Counted from the stretch's first letter, positions 10,079 through 20,174 are shown. The stretch is 64,000 nucleotides of DNA from Colwellia sp. PAMC 21821 (GCF_002077175.1 NZ_CP014943.1:2666001-2730000); one strand, 5' to 3'. Made by a program: numbers and translations. Notes: generated from the letters alone by a model not told the origin.

Positions 10079-11942
10079 ATTCTTGTACCTTGCTGCGGCT
10101 GTATTTGCCCCAAATTAAGCTACGGGTCAAAATGTTATCCTTGCCCAATTGCAATATGCCAGTTTGACCATAATGTCGGACATAAGTTTTATTTTGCATG
10201 GCAAAAATTTTATCAACTAACGCCAAACTGTCAAACCCCATGGCAAAAATGCTTTGTAAACTATCGCTGCGATTAGGCCAAAGTTTTTTAGCTTGTGCTG
10301 CTAAGGCTTTATTTTGTTGTTTACTGCGTAATTGCCAAGGCATTTCGGTAAATGTTAAGCCAGATAAATCACGATTATCACTTTTATCTATTTTAGAGCT
10401 GTGACTACGTGAACTTGCAAATACCGGGATTATATCGGCAAATGGGCTGATATTAACGTCAATATAAGGTTTTAAAAGCTTAGTTTCTAGTGGTAAGCCC
10501 ACGACGTAAATCATATCAATATCTCGACGGTTACGTAATTCACTTTCAATTGAATACTTAATGTGGCGATTTAACTCTTTTGTGCGTTGCTGGCTGAGAT
10601 CAACACCTAGGCTGGCTTTAAGTTGATTTTGCATTTTTGCATCACTATTAAAAAATACCGTTTCTGGTGCCTTACTTGTTATATGTTGCCATTGTTGGCT
10701 GAATGTCTGTGCAATACGTCGGCTGGCACTGTCTTGGTGGCTCAATATAATAGGGTACTGATACTGTTGACGACTGAGCGTTGTTGCCGCTTGAATTGCT
10801 TCATCTTCTGGTCGCATGGACAGCGCAACTTGGTGCGGCAGTAAAGTGGCGGATGTTGGTAAATTAAGTAAAAGCGTCGGGAGGGTTATCTCAGTTTGAG
10901 CTAAATAGCTGTTTACATTTTCCTTCAGTAGTGGGCCTATAACATAGTCGACGTTTAGCTCGATTAGCTTAGCATTTAGTGTCGTCATGTCCAAAGTTGT
11001 TGAATCAATAAAATGTAAGGTTTTACCGCTATCAATATCATAAGCTGCCAGAATACCTTGTTGGGCTACTTTTCCTGCGCGCTCTTGTTTACCTGACAGC
11101 GGAATAATAATGGCAATATTTTGATATTCATTGGTCATTGTGGCTTGTTGTTGACTTAAATTTGCAACAATATATTGTGCCGGATGCGTACTGAACTCTC
11201 GTTGCCACTGACTTAAGTAGCGTTGAAGTCTAGCATCGTCATTTCCAAATTTATTCGCAAAAGTGATCAGTTTGCTCCAGCCTTTAATGTTTGGCGGAGA
11301 CATTTTTACTACCTGCTGAAGTTGCCATGGCGATAATTGACAGAATTGCTGCCAAATGAGTTCAATATCGCTATCAGTAGCTGTTGAATTACCAGCAAAG
11401 GCTCTTAAGTTTGCATCGAGTGCGACAATAGGCAGGTTACGTTGTGTTTGCACGTTGGCTAAGGTTTGAAAATAGTCCACGCGTTGAGCGAGTTGTGCTT
11501 CCTCTCTAATGCTATCGGCATTTTCCAAAGCGAGATAAGCCTCGGAAATTTTGGCTAAGGCTAAGTAGCTTTTAGCTTCAATAATGGCAAGTCGATATTG
11601 TTGTGTTGCTGATGGTGTCAGTACTTCAAGTTGTTTCGCTAACCAAAGTGCTTTATGTGGTTTAGCCTGCGCTAAATATAATTCACTGGCGTTTAATAAC
11701 GACGTTACCGCTTCACCTTGCTGATTTGAAGAAACTTGTGATGAAGCTTGTGCAACTAATTGCTCAGCGGTTAAATTTGTTTCAAACGCTTGCGTAACTT
11801 CAGCTTGCTGATTAGCTGACTTGGTTGGTTTACTTTGCTTAGTTGTTGAACAACTGGCTAAAATAACCACTGCAGAAAATGCACAAAGGCCACTTTTATA
11901 AGACGAAAACCATTTAGTAAGTGTCAAAGTTAATAAATCCAT
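10065..11942 (-). CDS. lpoA: PBP1A activator lipoprotein LpoA
   Basis: A 625-residue outer-membrane lipoprotein that reaches through the periplasm to stimulate PBP1A. The signal peptide ends in the lipobox LASC (Cys31). The N-terminal half is a helical TPR-like domain rich in Gln and Ala. The C-terminal half (from about residue 270, IAIIIPLSGKQERAGKVAQQ) is a periplasmic-binding-protein-like fold as in E. coli LpoA (678 residues). It diverges from rsmI across 62 bp, which must hold both promoters, and it overlaps yraN at its 3' end. mrcA, encoding its partner, is not in the window. Confidence 0.93.
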   Translation of the reverse strand: MDLLTLTLTKWFSSYKSGLCAFSAVVILASCSTTKQSKPTKSANQQAEVTQAFETNLTAEQLVAQASSQVSSNQQGEAVTSLLNASELYLAQAKPHKALWLAKQLEVLTPSATQQYRLAIIEAKSYLALAKISEAYLALENADSIREEAQLAQRVDYFQTLANVQTQRNLPIVALDANLRAFAGNSTATDSDIELIWQQFCQLSPWQLQQVVKMSPPNIKGWSKLITFANKFGNDDARLQRYLSQWQREFSTHPAQYIVANLSQQQATMTNEYQNIAIIIPLSGKQERAGKVAQQGILAAYDIDSGKTLHFIDSTTLDMTTLNAKLIELNVDYVIGPLLKENVNSYLAQTEITLPTLLLNLPTSATLLPHQVALSMRPEDEAIQAATTLSRQQYQYPIILSHQDSASRRIAQTFSQQWQHITSKAPETVFFNSDAKMQNQLKASLGVDLSQQRTKELNRHIKYSIESELRNRRDIDMIYVVGLPLETKLLKPYIDVNISPFADIIPVFASSRSHSSKIDKSDNRDLSGLTFTEMPWQLRSKQQNKALAAQAKKLWPNRSDSLQSIFAMGFDSLALVDKIFAMQNKTYVRHYGQTGILQLGKDNILTRSLIWGKYSRSKVQEFAMD

Positions 11943-12004
11943 ACTTTTTAATAGTGCTTTATAATAAACTTCATCCTCTTCAGTCTCAACACAAGTATTT
12001 TATT

Positions 12005-12856
12005 ATGTCGGATTCTCAAATTCTGCCCAGCACCTTATATATTGTTGCCACTCCCATCGGCAACCTAGGTGATCTTAGTCAACGGGCGCGAGATATACTC
12101 GAACAGGTTGATGTTATTGCCTGTGAAGACACTCGGCATACCCAACGTTTGTTATCGGCTTTTGCGATTAAAAATAAAACCATGTCGATGCATGATCACA
12201 ACGAACGTCAGCGCCAAGAACAAATTGCTGCTTTGCTTAAAGAAGGGAAAAGTGTTGCGTTAGTGTCAGATGCCGGAACACCTTTGATCAGCGACCCAGG
12301 TTTTCATTTGGTGCGCCATTGTCGCCAACAAGGATTAAGTGTTTCGCCAATTCCGGGGGCTTGTGCGGCAATCGCTGCGCTTTCTGTCGCCGGCTTACCA
12401 ACTGACCGATTCACATTTGAAGGTTTTTTACCGTCAAAAACAGGTGCACGACAATCAACATTGAACGCATTAGCCAATGAAACCCGTACCATGGTGTTTT
12501 ATGACGCACCACGCCGCGCTATTGATACGGTTGAAGATATTGTTAAAACCCTTGGCGGTGAACGTTATGTGGTTATGGCGCGAGAATTAACTAAAACTTT
12601 TGAAACTATTCATTCTGACACCGCCGAAAATTTATTAACCTTTTTGCAAGCCGATCCCAATCAACTTAAAGGTGAAATGGTACTGATAATTGAAGGCAAA
12701 AAAATCGATCCAAATGATATTCCAGCCCATGTTGTAGCAACATTGAAATTATTATTGACAGAAATGAAACCTAAAAGGGCTTGTGCAATAGCAGCAGAAA
12801 TTCATGGAGTGAAGAAAAATGCGCTTTATGAGTATGCTTTAGCAATGAAAGAGTAG
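12005..12856 (+). CDS. rsmI: 16S rRNA (cytidine1402-2'-O)-methyltransferase RsmI
   Basis: A SAM-dependent 2'-O-methyltransferase acting on C1402 in the decoding centre of 16S rRNA. The ATG at 12005 gives 283 residues, close to the E. coli length. An in-frame upstream start at 11921 would run back into lpoA and adds no conserved sequence. The tetrapyrrole-methylase fold is plain: LYIVATPIGNLGDLSQRA at the N-terminus, CEDTRHTQRLL, VSDAGTPLISDPG, GACAAIAAL and a GEMVLIIEG near the end. It is divergent from lpoA exactly as in E. coli (yraL/yraM). Confidence 0.96.
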   Translation: MSDSQILPSTLYIVATPIGNLGDLSQRARDILEQVDVIACEDTRHTQRLLSAFAIKNKTMSMHDHNERQRQEQIAALLKEGKSVALVSDAGTPLISDPGFHLVRHCRQQGLSVSPIPGACAAIAALSVAGLPTDRFTFEGFLPSKTGARQSTLNALANETRTMVFYDAPRRAIDTVEDIVKTLGGERYVVMARELTKTFETIHSDTAENLLTFLQADPNQLKGEMVLIIEGKKIDPNDIPAHVVATLKLLLTEMKPKRACAIAAEIHGVKKNALYEYALAMKE

Positions 12857-12859
12857 CCT

Positions 12860-13513
12860 TTATTCAATAGTAACTGGTTTTATTGCGTATTCACTGATCT
12901 CTTGCCCTTTATCTTTTATCGCCTTAAAGCTTTCTCTACTTTTAAGTCTTTGTAGGTAAGCTTGTGTTTGTGGTTGATATTGCGCTGCAAGTCCGAGTAA
13001 CTCTCCTAAATAAAGTGCATAACCTATACTGATATCAGCCATGGTAAATTTATTAGCGACCAAAAAATCATTATTTTCTAAGTGGGCGTTTAAGCGTTTT
13101 AACCGCGCTAAATACCAAATGGCATAATCTTGAACAACTTGTGGCTGCTGACGTTCAGGTTGTTCAAACTGGCTATAACGTAAAACTAATGTTTGTGGAA
13201 ATGTTAGGGTAGCATCACTGCTAAATAGCCAATTAAGGTAGGCTCCGTATTCAGGATGCGTAGCTGGTAGGGTAAAGTCAGTTTGTTGATAACGCTCAGC
13301 AAGATATAACAACATCGCACTTGATTCTGTCAGCGTAGTATCACCATCTTTTAAAAAAGGTACTGTGCCTAGCGGGTTAGTTTCTAAAAATTTTTTGTCT
13401 AAAAAGCGCGGAGGAAAGCGCAATGAGTGTAGCTTATATTCAAGCCGCATTTCTTCTAAAGCCCATAACACCCGAAGTGAACGAGTATTGTGACAATGCC
13501 AAAGTTCGATCAT
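12860..13513 (-). CDS. Glutathione S-transferase family protein
   Basis: A 217-residue cytosolic GST. The thioredoxin-like N-terminal domain runs to about residue 77 and has the cis-Pro and glutathione-binding Glu-Ser motif (GTVPFLKDGD, LTESSAMLLYLAERY). The helical C-terminal domain contains the N-capping-box region FTMADISIGYALYL. The opening WHCHNTRSLRVLWALEE, with Asn-Thr-Arg-Ser, resembles bacterial GSTs that use Ser or Cys near the active site. The endogenous substrate is unknown. The stop lies 3 bp from the rsmI stop (convergent), with no clear terminator between them. Confidence 0.9.
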   Translation of the reverse strand: MIELWHCHNTRSLRVLWALEEMRLEYKLHSLRFPPRFLDKKFLETNPLGTVPFLKDGDTTLTESSAMLLYLAERYQQTDFTLPATHPEYGAYLNWLFSSDATLTFPQTLVLRYSQFEQPERQQPQVVQDYAIWYLARLKRLNAHLENNDFLVANKFTMADISIGYALYLGELLGLAAQYQPQTQAYLQRLKSRESFKAIKDKGQEISEYAIKPVTIE

Positions 13514-13578
13514 AGATAGCGCCTAATTAATTTTTTGAAAATACTATAGCAGTCAAGCCCTAATAACGATATTTAATT

Positions 13579-13607
13579 TAGACCTTAGCAAAAATATGGG
13601 GTAGAAT
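13579..13607 (+). promoter_or_regulatory. Sigma70-type promoter of rnpB
   Basis: A -35-like TAGACC at 13579-13584 is followed after 17 bp by a -10 TAGAAT at 13602-13607. The predicted RNase P RNA 5' end lies about 7 bp downstream. Confidence 0.6.
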
Positions 13608-13614
13608 GCGCGCC

Positions 13615-14046
13615 GAGTTGACGAGACAATCGCTGCTTTATCGTTGTGCCGCTTATTTATAAGCGGTAGACAGATAGGGGGGAGGAAAGTCCGGGCTCCA
13701 ATGAGCAGGGTGCCAGGTAACGCCTGGGGGGCGCGAGCCCACGACAAGTGCAGCAGAGAGAAGACCGCCGATGGTTACTTTTTCGAAAGTTTCACAGGTA
13801 AGGCTGAAAGGGTGCGGTAAGAGCGCACCGGATTGCTGGTAACAGTAATTGCAGGGTAAACTCCACCCGGAGCAAGACCAAATAGGGTTTCATGACTACG
13901 TTAACGCAAGTTATCATAGTATAAGCGTGGCTCGCGTGGAAACCGGGTAGGTTGCTTGAGCCTTAGAGCGATTTAAGGCCTAGACGAATGATTGTCACTT
14001 TTCTTCGGAAGAGATACAAAACCCGGCTTATGCGTCAATCTCACCA
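13615..14046 (+). ncRNA. rnpB: RNase P RNA (M1 RNA), type A
   Basis: The catalytic RNA that trims tRNA 5' leaders. The universal core is easy to read: GAGGAAAGTCCGGGCTCC near 13681, CAGGGTGCCAGGTAACGCC, AAACTCCACCCGGAGCAAG, and the 3' segment CCCGGCTTATGCGTCAATC that pairs back to the core. The length of about 432 nt exceeds the E. coli 377 nt. The extra sequence lies mainly in the hairpin after CAAATAGGG (about 13886-13940) and in the distal hairpin around CTTTTCTTCGGAAGAG. The start is set by the promoter and by similarity of GAGTTGACGAGACAATCGC to the E. coli 5' end. Confidence 0.96.
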
Positions 14047-14057
14047 ATTTTACAATA

Positions 14058-14086
14058 AGCCTCGATAGCAATATCGAGGCTTTTTT
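14058..14086 (+). terminator. rnpB terminator
   Basis: A 10-bp perfect stem, AGCCTCGATA (14058-14067) with TATCGAGGCT (14072-14081), has a GCAA tetraloop and is followed by a run of T. It lies 12 nt after the RNase P RNA 3' end. Confidence 0.93.
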
Positions 14087-14100
14087 GTGGGTGATGTCCA

Positions 14101-14473
14101 AGTTATTCCTCCTGGTTTTCTTATTGTTTCCTCCTTGTCCTGAAATGTGAAAAAAAAATAATTCACAGGGAGAACAGAATGAGAACTGAATAAGAAGTGA
14201 AAAGGCGTTGGCTAATTAAAGCCAAATTAAATGTGATATCCGATGCTGTTTTGGGTTTTCATCCTAGTTATTCCTCCTGTTTTTCTTATTGTTCCCTCCT
14301 TGCTTGTCTTGAAATGAGAAAAATAAAATAATTCACAGGGAGAACAGAATGAGAACTGAAGGAGAAATTAAAAAAAATAAGGGTCTTTAACAGTCATGTT
14401 CAATGTAACGATGTGATAGTCGACAATAATTTCTTCAGTGTGTCCCTAGTTATTCCTCCTGCTTTTCTCCCTG
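14101..14473. repeat. Hairpin-forming intergenic repeat, two copies and a partial third
   Basis: The motif AGTTATTCCTCCTG starts at 14101, 14266 and 14448. Copies 1 (14101-14193) and 2 (14266-14370) share over 90 bp including TAATTCACAGGGAGAACAG and AATGAGAACTGAA. Copy 3 stops after TTTTCTCCCTG. Within each full copy the pyrimidine-rich left part (CTCCTG...TTCTTATTGTT(C/T)CCTCC) is an imperfect reverse complement of the purine-rich right part (GGGAGAACAGAATGAGAACTGAA), so the RNA or single strand would fold into a long hairpin. ATGTGATA precedes copies 2 and 3. No protein is encoded. Confidence 0.85.
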
Positions 14474-14580
14474 TAAAAAATCAAATAATGCACCAGCAAA
14501 AAAATCAGATATATAAATGCCGCTAGATTGACTAGACTCATTAAATAGCAATCTAAGCTTGTAATTATCGAGGATATTTA

Positions 14581-15729
14581 ATGGCTAATGTATTAATTGT
14601 TGGTAGAAGAGGTCGGTGCTATCGCGCGGCATTAAGAATGGGTCATAGCGTTTTTTTATGGAGCGACGGCCTTTTGCACGAAAGTCGAAAAGAAAAGTTG
14701 GCTGGTTGGATTGAAACACCCTTTAAAAGTTGCGAAAAGCGGCTTTTAACTTCTGATATCGAGGCTATTCGAAAATTTAATATCGAATTCGCTATTGCTG
14801 CGACAGAATCAAGTGTTGATATTGCGGCTATGATCCGCGAGGAATTCAAACTTACCGGTACACCGCTTAACATTACCAATATTTTGCATAATAAAAACGA
14901 TATGAAGTTGGAAGCCTTAAAGCTCGATATACCCATTACAAAATTTCATCTCATTACCGATCAGGATGCACCTGAAGCGTTACTCGAAAAGTTAGGGTTG
15001 CCTCTGGTGGTTAAGCCTGTCGCTGAATCAGGTGCGACAGGTGTTATGGTGTTGAATAGTCTCAACGAGATCAAGTCACATGCAAAGCCTGGCATGCTGG
15101 CAGAAGCCTTTGTCGAAGGCGCTGAAGTCAGTGTGGAAACGTTTATTCATAATGGCCTGCCTATCTTTCACAATATCACCGAATACCTTCATCAATGGAA
15201 GAAATCAATCGTACCAGGCGCTTTTGAACAAGATTTAGCAGAAGCAATTATTAAAATAAACGATCGTGTTATTTCTGGGTTTGGCGTTAAAAATGGGATG
15301 ACCCATGCTGAATTCTATTTGACCAAAAATGGTCCTGTCTTTGGTGAAATGGCAGTGCGCCCGCCTGGTGGCTACTATATGGAGCTTATTGAGTATGCCT
15401 ATGGCTTCAATCCATGGAAAACTTATGTTGAACTTGAAACAGGATCGACACCAAAGCCTTTACCCGTTAAAGCGAAGAAATTTGCATGTGTTTTTATGGT
15501 CCACCCAGGGGCAGGCATTGTTGATGAAATTTCAGGCTTAGAACTGCTCAAGGAGCTTAAAGAAGTTGAACAATATAAGTGTAAAGTCGAACCTGGCTCT
15601 GAGGTTGGCGAGCGGGACAGTACCAGTAGTGAAGTTGGCCACGTACTTATGTCAGCAGATTCGAGAAAAATTTTGCTTGAAAAATTGCAGTTTGTTGAAG
15701 ATCAACTGGTCATTAAGATGAAGCAATAG
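14581..15729 (+). CDS. ATP-grasp family carboxylate-amine/thiol ligase-like protein
   Basis: A 382-residue cytosolic ATP-grasp enzyme. The N-terminal pre-ATP-grasp domain opens with MANVLIVGRRGRCYRAA. The ATP-grasp core runs from about residue 105 to 290, with PLVVKPVAESGATGVMVL, an acidic AEAFVEGAEVSVETFI segment and the metal/nucleotide motif GEMAVRPPGGYYMELIEYA. The C-terminal domain matches carbamoyl-phosphate-synthase-L/BtrJ-like ligases. Such enzymes activate a carboxylate as an acyl phosphate and join it to an amine; the substrate cannot be deduced. The GAGGA Shine-Dalgarno is 7 bp before the ATG. No neighbouring pathway gene helps: rnpB and a repeat lie upstream, a protease downstream. 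Confidence 0.85.
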   Translation: MANVLIVGRRGRCYRAALRMGHSVFLWSDGLLHESRKEKLAGWIETPFKSCEKRLLTSDIEAIRKFNIEFAIAATESSVDIAAMIREEFKLTGTPLNITNILHNKNDMKLEALKLDIPITKFHLITDQDAPEALLEKLGLPLVVKPVAESGATGVMVLNSLNEIKSHAKPGMLAEAFVEGAEVSVETFIHNGLPIFHNITEYLHQWKKSIVPGAFEQDLAEAIIKINDRVISGFGVKNGMTHAEFYLTKNGPVFGEMAVRPPGGYYMELIEYAYGFNPWKTYVELETGSTPKPLPVKAKKFACVFMVHPGAGIVDEISGLELLKELKEVEQYKCKVEPGSEVGERDSTSSEVGHVLMSADSRKILLEKLQFVEDQLVIKMKQ

Positions 15730-16223
15730 ACCTTTACTTACTCCGTTTTAATATAAAATTTCAACGTTAAGTTTAGCAAATTGAACAATGCGACAAGGTA
15801 GCAATTAATGACTGTCAATTCGCATTAATTATTGCGTCATATTGTCTATTTCATGAAATATAAAATGATTAAAATGACACTCCAGTTCATACCTGAATAA
15901 GTAAACGCCTTATACTTCAATTAGTAGTGATTTGCTTATACTCAATGTTTGTTGAATGGCTATAAATGACCTATTCTTTCTAATGTTCATAAATAATATC
16001 TAATGCCTTTTAGATTTCCTACGCCAGTCCTATTGGTTAAACACAATCAATTACATGATAGGGGTTCAAAGTTAGTTGAGTCGTTTGAGTGAACTGGAAG
16101 TTTGTATTTTTTCTTTAAAGTCATATTCGGTTGATATTTAAGAAAATATTTTTTACCGCGATGTATTAGTGCTTCTGTTGTGCACTTCTCGGAAATTATT
16201 TCAAATAATTGGAGATAAAAACA
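15730..16223. other. Gene-free stretch before the protease
   Basis: About 490 bp of AT-rich DNA with stop codons in all frames. No RNA gene, terminator or repeat was recognised. It presumably holds the promoter of the subtilase gene. Confidence 0.5.
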
Positions 16224-19200
16224 ATGATAGACCATAAAATTCCATCTTATTATTCGCACAATTTAAAACGGCTATGTAGCTTTTTTATCGCTATCTCTGT
16301 CGCCATTTCGGCTAATGCTGAAAATGTAAAAGTAACAAGCCACGAGTTCAACGCTAAGAGTATTGTTTCTGTTAATGAAAATTATAAAAAAGTTATAGCA
16401 GACAATGGTAAGGCGATATATATCGTCAGAATGAATGCACCTTCCGTCGCCAGTTATAAAGGTGGAATTGAAACATTCAGCGCAACCAACCCCGCAACAT
16501 TAGGTGTTAAATCACTCAACGCCAACTCTAAAGCAAGTAAACAATACTCTTCGTTCTTAAAATCTAAACAAGTAGATTTAGTTGAACATTGTGAGCGCGC
16601 CTTTGGCCGTAAAATCGATGTGAAATATAAATATCAACATGCCTTTAATGGTGTTGCGATGGAATTAGATCAACAAGAAGCTAAAGCGTTAGCAACTTTG
16701 CCTAATGTTATTAGTGTCACCCAAGAGCGTATTGAATATCCTTTAACTGATGCTGGCCCTGCATGGATAGGTGCTGATAAAATCTGGCAAGGTAGCCATA
16801 GTAATAAACATCATGGCAAGCATGGGAAAAACCATAAAATGGGTTCAATGGGTGAAGGAGCCGTTGTAGCCATTTTAGATACCGGTATTAACCATGACCA
16901 TCCTTCATTTGCTGATGTGGGCGGTGACGGTTACGATCATGAGAACCCATTGGGTTCTGGGAATTATATTCCCGGTAGCTATTGTGATACCAACCCATGG
17001 TTCTGTAATGACAAACTTATTGGTGCTTGGGATATGGTGCAAACGTCTGCCGATCCTAATTCTCCTGAAGACAGTGACGGTCATGGTAGTCATACTGCCA
17101 GTACCACGGCAGGCAACTTCGTAAAACCTGCGGTAATGTTTGCACCGACAGCTGATTTAAGTCGTGATATTTCAGGCGTTGCTCCTCATGCCAATATTAT
17201 AATATATGATGTATGCGTTGATGGTTGTCCAGGTTCGGCACTATTAGCGGCGATTGATCAGGTGGTCATAGATTCAGCTAATCTTCCTAACGGTATTCAA
17301 TCATTAAACTATTCAATTTCAGGCGGCGAAAACCCTTATAGTGACGCTGTAGAATTAGGCTTTTTAAATGCTACGGCTGCCGGTATTTATGTCGCCGTTT
17401 CTGCTGGTAATAGTGGTCCAGGTCCGGCAACTGTTGCTCATAACTCGCCATGGGTAAGTACTACCGGAGCAATGACTCATAACAGAAAAATAGAAAATGC
17501 CGTTGTGGATATGACCAGTGACGGAGATGCTTTAGCTAATATTTTTGGCAAGGGCTTTACCAGTGGTTATGGTCCTGCTCCTATGGTTTATGCGGGTAAC
17601 TTTCCGACGGCTAATGGTTCACAAAACGATACAGCTCCAGAGCAATGTTTAGATCCGTTTCCTGCTGGGCATTTCAATGGCGAAATAGTAGTTTGTGATC
17701 GTGGTGAGATTGCTCGTACAGCAAAAGGTGCTAATGTGCTAGCAGGTGGTGCTGGCGGTTTTGTACTTGCCAATGCGGCGGCTAACGGCGAGGCTGTTGT
17801 TGGCGATGCTCACTTTTTACCCGGAGTACATTTGGGTTTCACCAACGGCGAAATCTTGAAAAATTGGCTAGCATCAAATGCAAGTACTATGGGTTCTATT
17901 CAAGGTTATTCACTCAATCTTGATGACGCTAATGGCGATATCACTGCTGGTTTCAGTTCACGTGGTCCCAATACCACGCTTGATATATTAAAACCTGATA
18001 TTACTGCACCCGGTGTAGATATTATGGCGGCAGTTAATACGGACGGCGTCACTCCTTCTCCAGAATTTGCTTTCCTCTCTGGCACTTCCATGTCAAGTCC
18101 GCATAATGCCGGTAGCGGTGCTTTAGTCAGCATGTTGACTGACTGGACGCCATACGAAATAAAGTCGGCTTTAATGATGACGTCTAAATCTAACGACCTA
18201 CTAAAAGATGATGCGATGACGCCAGCAGACCCGTTTGATGTTGGTGCAGGTAGAGTTCAATTAAACAAAGTATTACGATCAGGCTTAGTGCTAAGTGAGA
18301 CTCCCGAAAACTTTTTGGCCGCTGACCCTGATGCGGGTGGAGATCCTCGCACTTTAAATATTGCCAGTATGCAAGAAAGTAATTGTGTGAGAACTTGTAG
18401 CTGGACGCGTGTTGTTACGCATACCGGTGACAGACAAGGTCATTGGAAACTAAGTGGTGACAGTGACACTATGCAAGTCAGTGTTTCGCCTAAAAATATC
18501 TCGCTTCGCCCAGGTGAAAGTGCCACGATTACAATCACTGCTGACACCACATTAGCGCCAACAGGATGGAATTTTGGTGAGTTAAAACTAGCAGCTTCGG
18601 GTCATCATTATGTTAACTTACACATGCCTATTGCCGTTAATACTAATAGAAGTTCATCGGCTAACTTATCAAAAACTGTCGATATGGCATCAGCGAAAGA
18701 AGGTGATGTGCTTAACTATGAAATTAAGGTAACAAACGGCCAATTGGTTGATGTTATTGATATCACTGACATGTTGCCAAATGGTATGAGTTTAGTTGAT
18801 GGTTCAGTGAGCAGTACTATTACAAACGGCTCAGAAGCATCTGCTGTTAGCGTAAATGATGGTCAAATTGATTGGAGTGTATTGCTTGATGTTGGTGGTC
18901 TTGAGCTTCAACAATCACCGGCACCTTTTGGTTACTTTTCGTTAGCATCTTTTGGTGTAGCACCATTTGGTTGCCCAGCTAATTGTGATGATGGTGCATT
19001 CATTTTGAATATTCCACTATTTGACTACAATGGTCAAAGCTATTCCAGTGTAATTTGGTCGGTTAATGGCACCATTGAAGTAGGCACAGCAAGTGGTGCA
19101 GCTGCAAGTGCAACAAGCCAAAGCTTGCCCAATGCTTCAGCACCTAATAATATTCTTGCGCCGTTTTGGGCAGACTTAAATATTGGTGCTGGCGGTAATT

Positions 19201-19649
19201 GGTACGTAGCTGTGCTTGATGCAGGACCACAACAGTTCACTGTTTATGAATGGGAAAATGTCCCGTTTTTCGGAAATCCTATGACTTCTACTTTTCAAGT
19301 TTGGGTAGAAACGGGGACGTCAAATATTTGGTTTGTTTATGCCGATCTGCCCCTTCTTCCAGTAAATTTAACTGTTGGCATAGAAAACGATGACGGCACT
19401 GTTGGTGCGTCATATTTTGATAATGGCGCTGGAACAGCACCAGTACCTGGCGTAGACCTTAAAGTCGTAAGTTCTACAGGTGGTACCGCTACATTGAACT
19501 TCCAAGGCGAAATAGATCGTTGTCATAAAAAACATGACAATGTCAAAGTGAATGAAGTTCATATCAATGCGGGTGGTACTGTAGCAATGGCCTATGCTGC
19601 TACAACCTGTGAGACTAGAGGTAAAGGCAAGCGTGGTCGACAACATTAG
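16224..19649 (+). CDS. Secreted subtilisin-like serine protease (S8) with PA domain
   Basis: A 1141-residue extracellular protease. The ATG at 16224 sits 9 bp after GGAG; a TTG start five codons upstream is unlikely. A signal peptide ends at about residue 33 (SANAEN), followed by an I9-type propeptide. The S8 triad is complete: Asp about 219 (VVAILDTGIN), His about 287 (GHGSHTAS) and Ser about 622 (LSGTSMSSPH). A protease-associated domain (about 455-570, GEIVVCDRGE) is inserted before the Ser motif. From about residue 810 a DUF11-like beta-sandwich (KTVDMASAKEGDVLNYEI) and further beta-rich segments follow. The C-terminus is a basic GKGKRGRQH tail, with no PEP-CTERM-type sorting signal. It probably degrades protein outside the cell. 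Confidence 0.94.
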   Translation: MIDHKIPSYYSHNLKRLCSFFIAISVAISANAENVKVTSHEFNAKSIVSVNENYKKVIADNGKAIYIVRMNAPSVASYKGGIETFSATNPATLGVKSLNANSKASKQYSSFLKSKQVDLVEHCERAFGRKIDVKYKYQHAFNGVAMELDQQEAKALATLPNVISVTQERIEYPLTDAGPAWIGADKIWQGSHSNKHHGKHGKNHKMGSMGEGAVVAILDTGINHDHPSFADVGGDGYDHENPLGSGNYIPGSYCDTNPWFCNDKLIGAWDMVQTSADPNSPEDSDGHGSHTASTTAGNFVKPAVMFAPTADLSRDISGVAPHANIIIYDVCVDGCPGSALLAAIDQVVIDSANLPNGIQSLNYSISGGENPYSDAVELGFLNATAAGIYVAVSAGNSGPGPATVAHNSPWVSTTGAMTHNRKIENAVVDMTSDGDALANIFGKGFTSGYGPAPMVYAGNFPTANGSQNDTAPEQCLDPFPAGHFNGEIVVCDRGEIARTAKGANVLAGGAGGFVLANAAANGEAVVGDAHFLPGVHLGFTNGEILKNWLASNASTMGSIQGYSLNLDDANGDITAGFSSRGPNTTLDILKPDITAPGVDIMAAVNTDGVTPSPEFAFLSGTSMSSPHNAGSGALVSMLTDWTPYEIKSALMMTSKSNDLLKDDAMTPADPFDVGAGRVQLNKVLRSGLVLSETPENFLAADPDAGGDPRTLNIASMQESNCVRTCSWTRVVTHTGDRQGHWKLSGDSDTMQVSVSPKNISLRPGESATITITADTTLAPTGWNFGELKLAASGHHYVNLHMPIAVNTNRSSSANLSKTVDMASAKEGDVLNYEIKVTNGQLVDVIDITDMLPNGMSLVDGSVSSTITNGSEASAVSVNDGQIDWSVLLDVGGLELQQSPAPFGYFSLASFGVAPFGCPANCDDGAFILNIPLFDYNGQSYSSVIWSVNGTIEVGTASGAAASATSQSLPNASAPNNILAPFWADLNIGAGGNWYVAVLDAGPQQFTVYEWENVPFFGNPMTSTFQVWVETGTSNIWFVYADLPLLPVNLTVGIENDDGTVGASYFDNGAGTAPVPGVDLKVVSSTGGTATLNFQGEIDRCHKKHDNVKVNEVHINAGGTVAMAYAATTCETRGKGKRGRQH

Positions 19650-19752
19650 AAAATTTATGCTTATAAACTAGTCAGAACAGTACTTAAGCTTAATACCGTT
19701 CAGTGAAATGATATTTCAATAACCATTGTTCGGTCTTCTTACTAATATAAAG

Positions 19753-19782
19753 GCTGCTGAATGTATTCAGCAGCTTTTTTTT
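19753..19782 (+). terminator. Terminator of the protease gene
   Basis: The stem GCTGCTGAA (19753-19761) with TTCAGCAGC (19766-19774) has a TGTA loop and is followed by eight T residues. It lies about 105 bp after the protease stop. Confidence 0.9.
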
Positions 19783-20174
19783 AAAGTTTACTAGTTCATT
19801 TGATTTGCTGAAATAAAACCGCCATTCTTCACCACCCTCGTTATTAATATCATTATTCACTCGTACTACACTTAGAGAAAATGAGCACAATATATATTAA
19901 ACTTACTAGAAGTCTATTATACCAATTGAAATAAATAATCGATCATTTTAAGGCGGTTTAAATCGTCAATAACTGCGTTGTTTTCAATCCCACACGCCCG
20001 CTATTACTCGACAATTGCTCCTGCATTGTTCTACTTACGGGCATCCATGCCCTAATCAATCAAACGCCTTGCCTGCAGGGATAATGGTATGGACCCACTC
20101 CAACTTTATTTCAGGCCTCTTTAGGGCCAAAATGAAAGTGACAACAATCATTTATAAAAGCGGAGTGGATCAAC

